Shown here: positions 12,854 through 14,271 of the stretch, one piece after another
Numbering within the stretch: position 1 is the stretch's first letter
How the letters are laid out: each line of letters begins with the position of its first letter
From: an uncultured Fimbriimonadales bacterium
GTDB lineage: Bacteria; Armatimonadota; Fimbriimonadia; Fimbriimonadales; GBS-DC
Direction of reading: 5' to 3'
NCBI GenBank assembly: GCA_937934465.1
Contig: CALGZO010000261.1
Location: 1-14,271 of the forward strand
DNA: 14,271 bases
Position numbers and translations under genes: made by a program
Notes under the pieces: model-generated
What the model was told of the DNA's origin: nothing
Databases searched by the model: none
What the model saw: the letters and a program-made list of their open reading frames with translations, nothing else

Positions 12854-13786
12854 ATGGAGGCGAGGCGAGTGATACGGCTCAAACAGGGCGACCTGTTCCA
12901 GTCCGACGCGGAAGCGTGGGTGAACACGGTCAATACGCAGGGCGTGATGGGCAAGGGGTTAGCCTACGAGTTCAAGAAACGCTTTCCCCAAAACCATCGG
13001 TTCTACGAGGAGGCGTGTAAGAACGGGCAGATGCGTATTGGCAAAGTGCTGGTGTTCCCCACAGGGCAGCTGACCCCGCAATATATCTTCAACTTCCCGA
13101 CCAAACAGCACTGGCGGAGCAAGTCCAAACTGGAGTATATCCGCGATGGACTGCAGGATTTGGCGCAGGCGGTTCGGCAGTACGGCGTGCGCTCCATCGC
13201 GATACCGCCGTTGGGGTGCGGTCAGGGCGGATTGCGCTGGGATGAGGTGCGTGCGCTTATCGAGGAGACCTTCGCGCAGATGCCCGATGTGGAGGTGCAG
13301 CTCTACGAGCCGTCCGCGCCGACGGTGGAGCCTATCTACGCAGGGCTGCTGCGCTTGGTGGACGCCTACAGCGAAATCAGCCCCGCGCTAACCGAGCAGG
13401 AACTAAAGCTGCTCTCGGAGTTGTGGCTGATACAGGTGGGCGACATCGCCCCCAACGACCCCAAAGGGCGTCCCCTCTCGCCCCACAAACTCACGCAAGA
13501 CCTCATCCGCGCGCCGATGCTACGAAAGGACTTCTTCGGCAGGACGCCCGTGTACGGCGTCAACTCCGCCGACCTGCGCGACGCGGTGCAGCGCACCCTC
13601 AAGACGCAGGACGAGTGGAACCAGCGCGTTGAGCGCACGCTCGCCCTGCTCGACGGCTGCGATAGCCTTGCCGCACTGCAAGCAACTGTCAACGCGCTCA
13701 AAATCTATAGCGACCCCGTCCAGCGGAGATACTTTCCTGCCGTGTGGAGGCATGTTCGGGAACAGTTGAAGTCCAACGACGGGTAA
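12854..13786 (+). CDS. darG: DarG antitoxin: macrodomain DNA ADP-ribosylglycohydrolase with C-terminal DarT-neutralising domain
   Basis: A 310-aa two-domain protein. Residues about 6-153 are a macrodomain: KQGDLFQSDAEAWVNTVNTQ with GVMGKG (10-35) binds ADP-ribose, NFPTK (80-84) holds the lysine equivalent to the one implicated in the reaction in T. aquaticus DarG, and IPPLGCGQGGLRWDEV (117-132) is the glycine-rich loop. It removes ADP-ribose from thymidine in DNA. Residues about 160-305 are the helical C-terminal domain (YAGLLRLVDAY...LTEQELKLLSELW), which in DarG proteins binds and blocks DarT directly. Two starts compete: ATG 12854, 6 nt after a TATGAT box (leaderless), and GTG 12869, with GGAGG at 12856-12860 spaced 8 nt. 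The GTG start would match usual DarG N-termini (MIRxxxGDL) more exactly. The gap to darT is 18 or 33 nt. The stop TAA doubles as part of the next gene's -10 box. Confidence 0.93.
   Translation: MEARRVIRLKQGDLFQSDAEAWVNTVNTQGVMGKGLAYEFKKRFPQNHRFYEEACKNGQMRIGKVLVFPTGQLTPQYIFNFPTKQHWRSKSKLEYIRDGLQDLAQAVRQYGVRSIAIPPLGCGQGGLRWDEVRALIEETFAQMPDVEVQLYEPSAPTVEPIYAGLLRLVDAYSEISPALTEQELKLLSELWLIQVGDIAPNDPKGRPLSPHKLTQDLIRAPMLRKDFFGRTPVYGVNSADLRDAVQRTLKTQDEWNQRVERTLALLDGCDSLAALQATVNALKIYSDPVQRRYFPAVWRHVREQLKSNDG
12856..12860 (+). promoter_or_regulatory. Internal SD that may set the darG start at GTG 12869
   Basis: GGAGG stands 8 nt before GTG 12869. If used, DarG is 305 aa and begins (M)IRLKQGDLF. From a transcript starting at about 12854, the SD would be only 2 nt from the 5' end. 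Confidence 0.45.
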
Positions 13787-13789
13787 AAT
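13781..13789 (+). promoter_or_regulatory. -10 box for the cobalamin-binding gene, overlapping the darG stop
   Basis: GGGTAAAAT, with TAAAAT at 13784-13789, ends 7 nt before ATG 13797. Its first three bases are the TAA stop of darG. No SD is seen before the ATG, so a leaderless transcript is likely. The -35 is weak. Confidence 0.5.
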
Positions 13790-13796
13790 AGCTCTG

Positions 13797-14216
13797 ATGG
13801 ACAAAATCCCGCGCATCGTGGTCGCCAAGGTGGGCTTAGATGGGCACGATCGGGGCGCCAAAGTGGTCGCCCGCGCCCTGCGCGACGCTGGCTTCGAGGT
13901 CATCTACACAGGGCTGCGCCGCACCCCCGACGAGGTCGCCCAAATCGCCATCCAAGAGGACGCCGACATCGTGGCGATTAGCATCCTTTCAGGGGCGCAC
14001 ATGACGCTCGTGCCCAAAGTGATGGACGCCCTCAAACAGCGCAACGCCGACGATATCTTGGTGATAGCGGGCGGCACCATCCCCGACGACGACGCCGAAA
14101 AACTCAAGCAGATGGGCGTCAAAGGCGTCTACCCGCCCGGCACGCTGATTGAAGACTTCGTGGCGGACATCCGACGCATGCTGGCGGAACGCGACGCGAC
14201 GATGAAACTGCCCTAA
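13797..14216 (+). CDS. Cobalamin B12-binding protein, methylmalonyl-CoA mutase small-subunit type
   Basis: A 139-aa stand-alone B12-binding Rossmann domain. The base-off/His-on signature is intact: GLDGHDRGAK (13-22, the DxHxxG motif with His17 as the cobalt ligand), then AISILSGAH (60-68, the SxL motif) and VIAGGTIP (89-96, the GG motif). This matches the C-terminal small subunit (McmA2-like) of split acyl-CoA mutases, which isomerise methylmalonyl-CoA/succinyl-CoA or isobutyryl-type substrates with adenosylcobalamin. The large catalytic subunit is not in the window. The ATG at 13797 is preceded by a TAAAAT box and no SD. An SD-led gene follows 21 nt downstream and could be co-transcribed. 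The substrate of the cognate mutase cannot be told from this subunit. Confidence 0.88.
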   Translation: MDKIPRIVVAKVGLDGHDRGAKVVARALRDAGFEVIYTGLRRTPDEVAQIAIQEDADIVAISILSGAHMTLVPKVMDALKQRNADDILVIAGGTIPDDDAEKLKQMGVKGVYPPGTLIEDFVADIRRMLAERDATMKLP

Positions 14217-14237
14217 CAGCATAGCGGGAGGCAATCG

Positions 14238-14271
14238 ATGCGAGCTGCCAAGAAGTATTGGGGGTTCTGGG
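14238..14271 (+). CDS. Start of a further gene, cut by the window edge
   Basis: ATG 14238 has GGGAGG (14226-14231) 6 nt upstream and begins MRAAKKYWGFW before the window ends. The SD is strong and the frame is open. Eleven residues are too few to identify; a lysine/arginine start followed by aromatic residues would suit a membrane or exported protein. Confidence 0.5.
   Translation, partial: MRAAKKYWGFW

Noticed and set aside
1..14271. tRNA, rRNA, CRISPR arrays, riboswitches, insertion sequences
   Set aside because: I looked for cloverleaf or T-loop motifs, regularly spaced repeats, transposase motifs and B12-box-like leaders (near the cobalamin gene) and saw none I could support.

Overview
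This is a chromosomal window from a GC-rich bacterium. I infer a member of the Armatimonadota (Fimbriimonadales-like), probably from a warm habitat. The basis is indirect: a secreted beta-propeller protein ending in a dockerin-like tail lies next to a HAF-repeat PEP-CTERM protein, DarT closely resembles my recollection of the Thermus aquaticus protein, and several genes look leaderless. No rRNA or marker gene is present, so the taxonomy is tentative.

Left edge (1-650). The 3' part of a PD-(D/E)XK-type nuclease gene runs in from outside the window. It is followed at once by an orphan fragment encoding the cysteine-rich C-terminal tail of a B12-dependent ribonucleotide reductase (NrdJ), with no NrdJ body before it. 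The nuclease gene looks more A/T-rich than the core genes, and this looks like a recombination or insertion scar.

Secreted proteins (650-3833). A WD40-like beta-propeller protein with signal peptide and dockerin-like tail (+) converges on a HAF-repeat PEP-CTERM protein (-). A perfect 15-bp inverted repeat with a GAAA loop separates them and probably terminates both.

Minus-strand gene cluster (3949-9792). In transcription order this is a LON substrate-binding-domain protein, an RlmI-type rRNA methyltransferase, a long-chain acyl-CoA synthetase and a secreted GH42-like glycosidase-related protein. Gaps are 22 nt, 51 nt and a 1-nt stop/start overlap, so one operon is likely.

Divergent promoter (9793-9822). 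Two sigma70-type promoters face each other, each -35 lying on the other's -10. They drive the minus operon and the plus-strand genes.

Plus-strand cluster (9831-14271). This holds a stand-alone alpha/alpha-barrel carbohydrate-related protein, then ccmC, a small ccmD (45 aa) overlapping ccmC out of frame by 119 nt, and a two-helix membrane protein of unknown function. Next come the DarT/DarG toxin-antitoxin pair (DNA ADP-ribosyltransferase and macrodomain antitoxin), a cobalamin-binding mutase small subunit, and the first codons of one further gene.

A recurring theme is a GGGTAnnAT-type -10 box about 6-8 nt before the start codon of several genes with no Shine-Dalgarno (SD) site, which suggests leaderless transcripts. 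The secreted-protein genes and the interior operon genes instead have good SD sites. I see no tRNA, rRNA, CRISPR array or insertion sequence.
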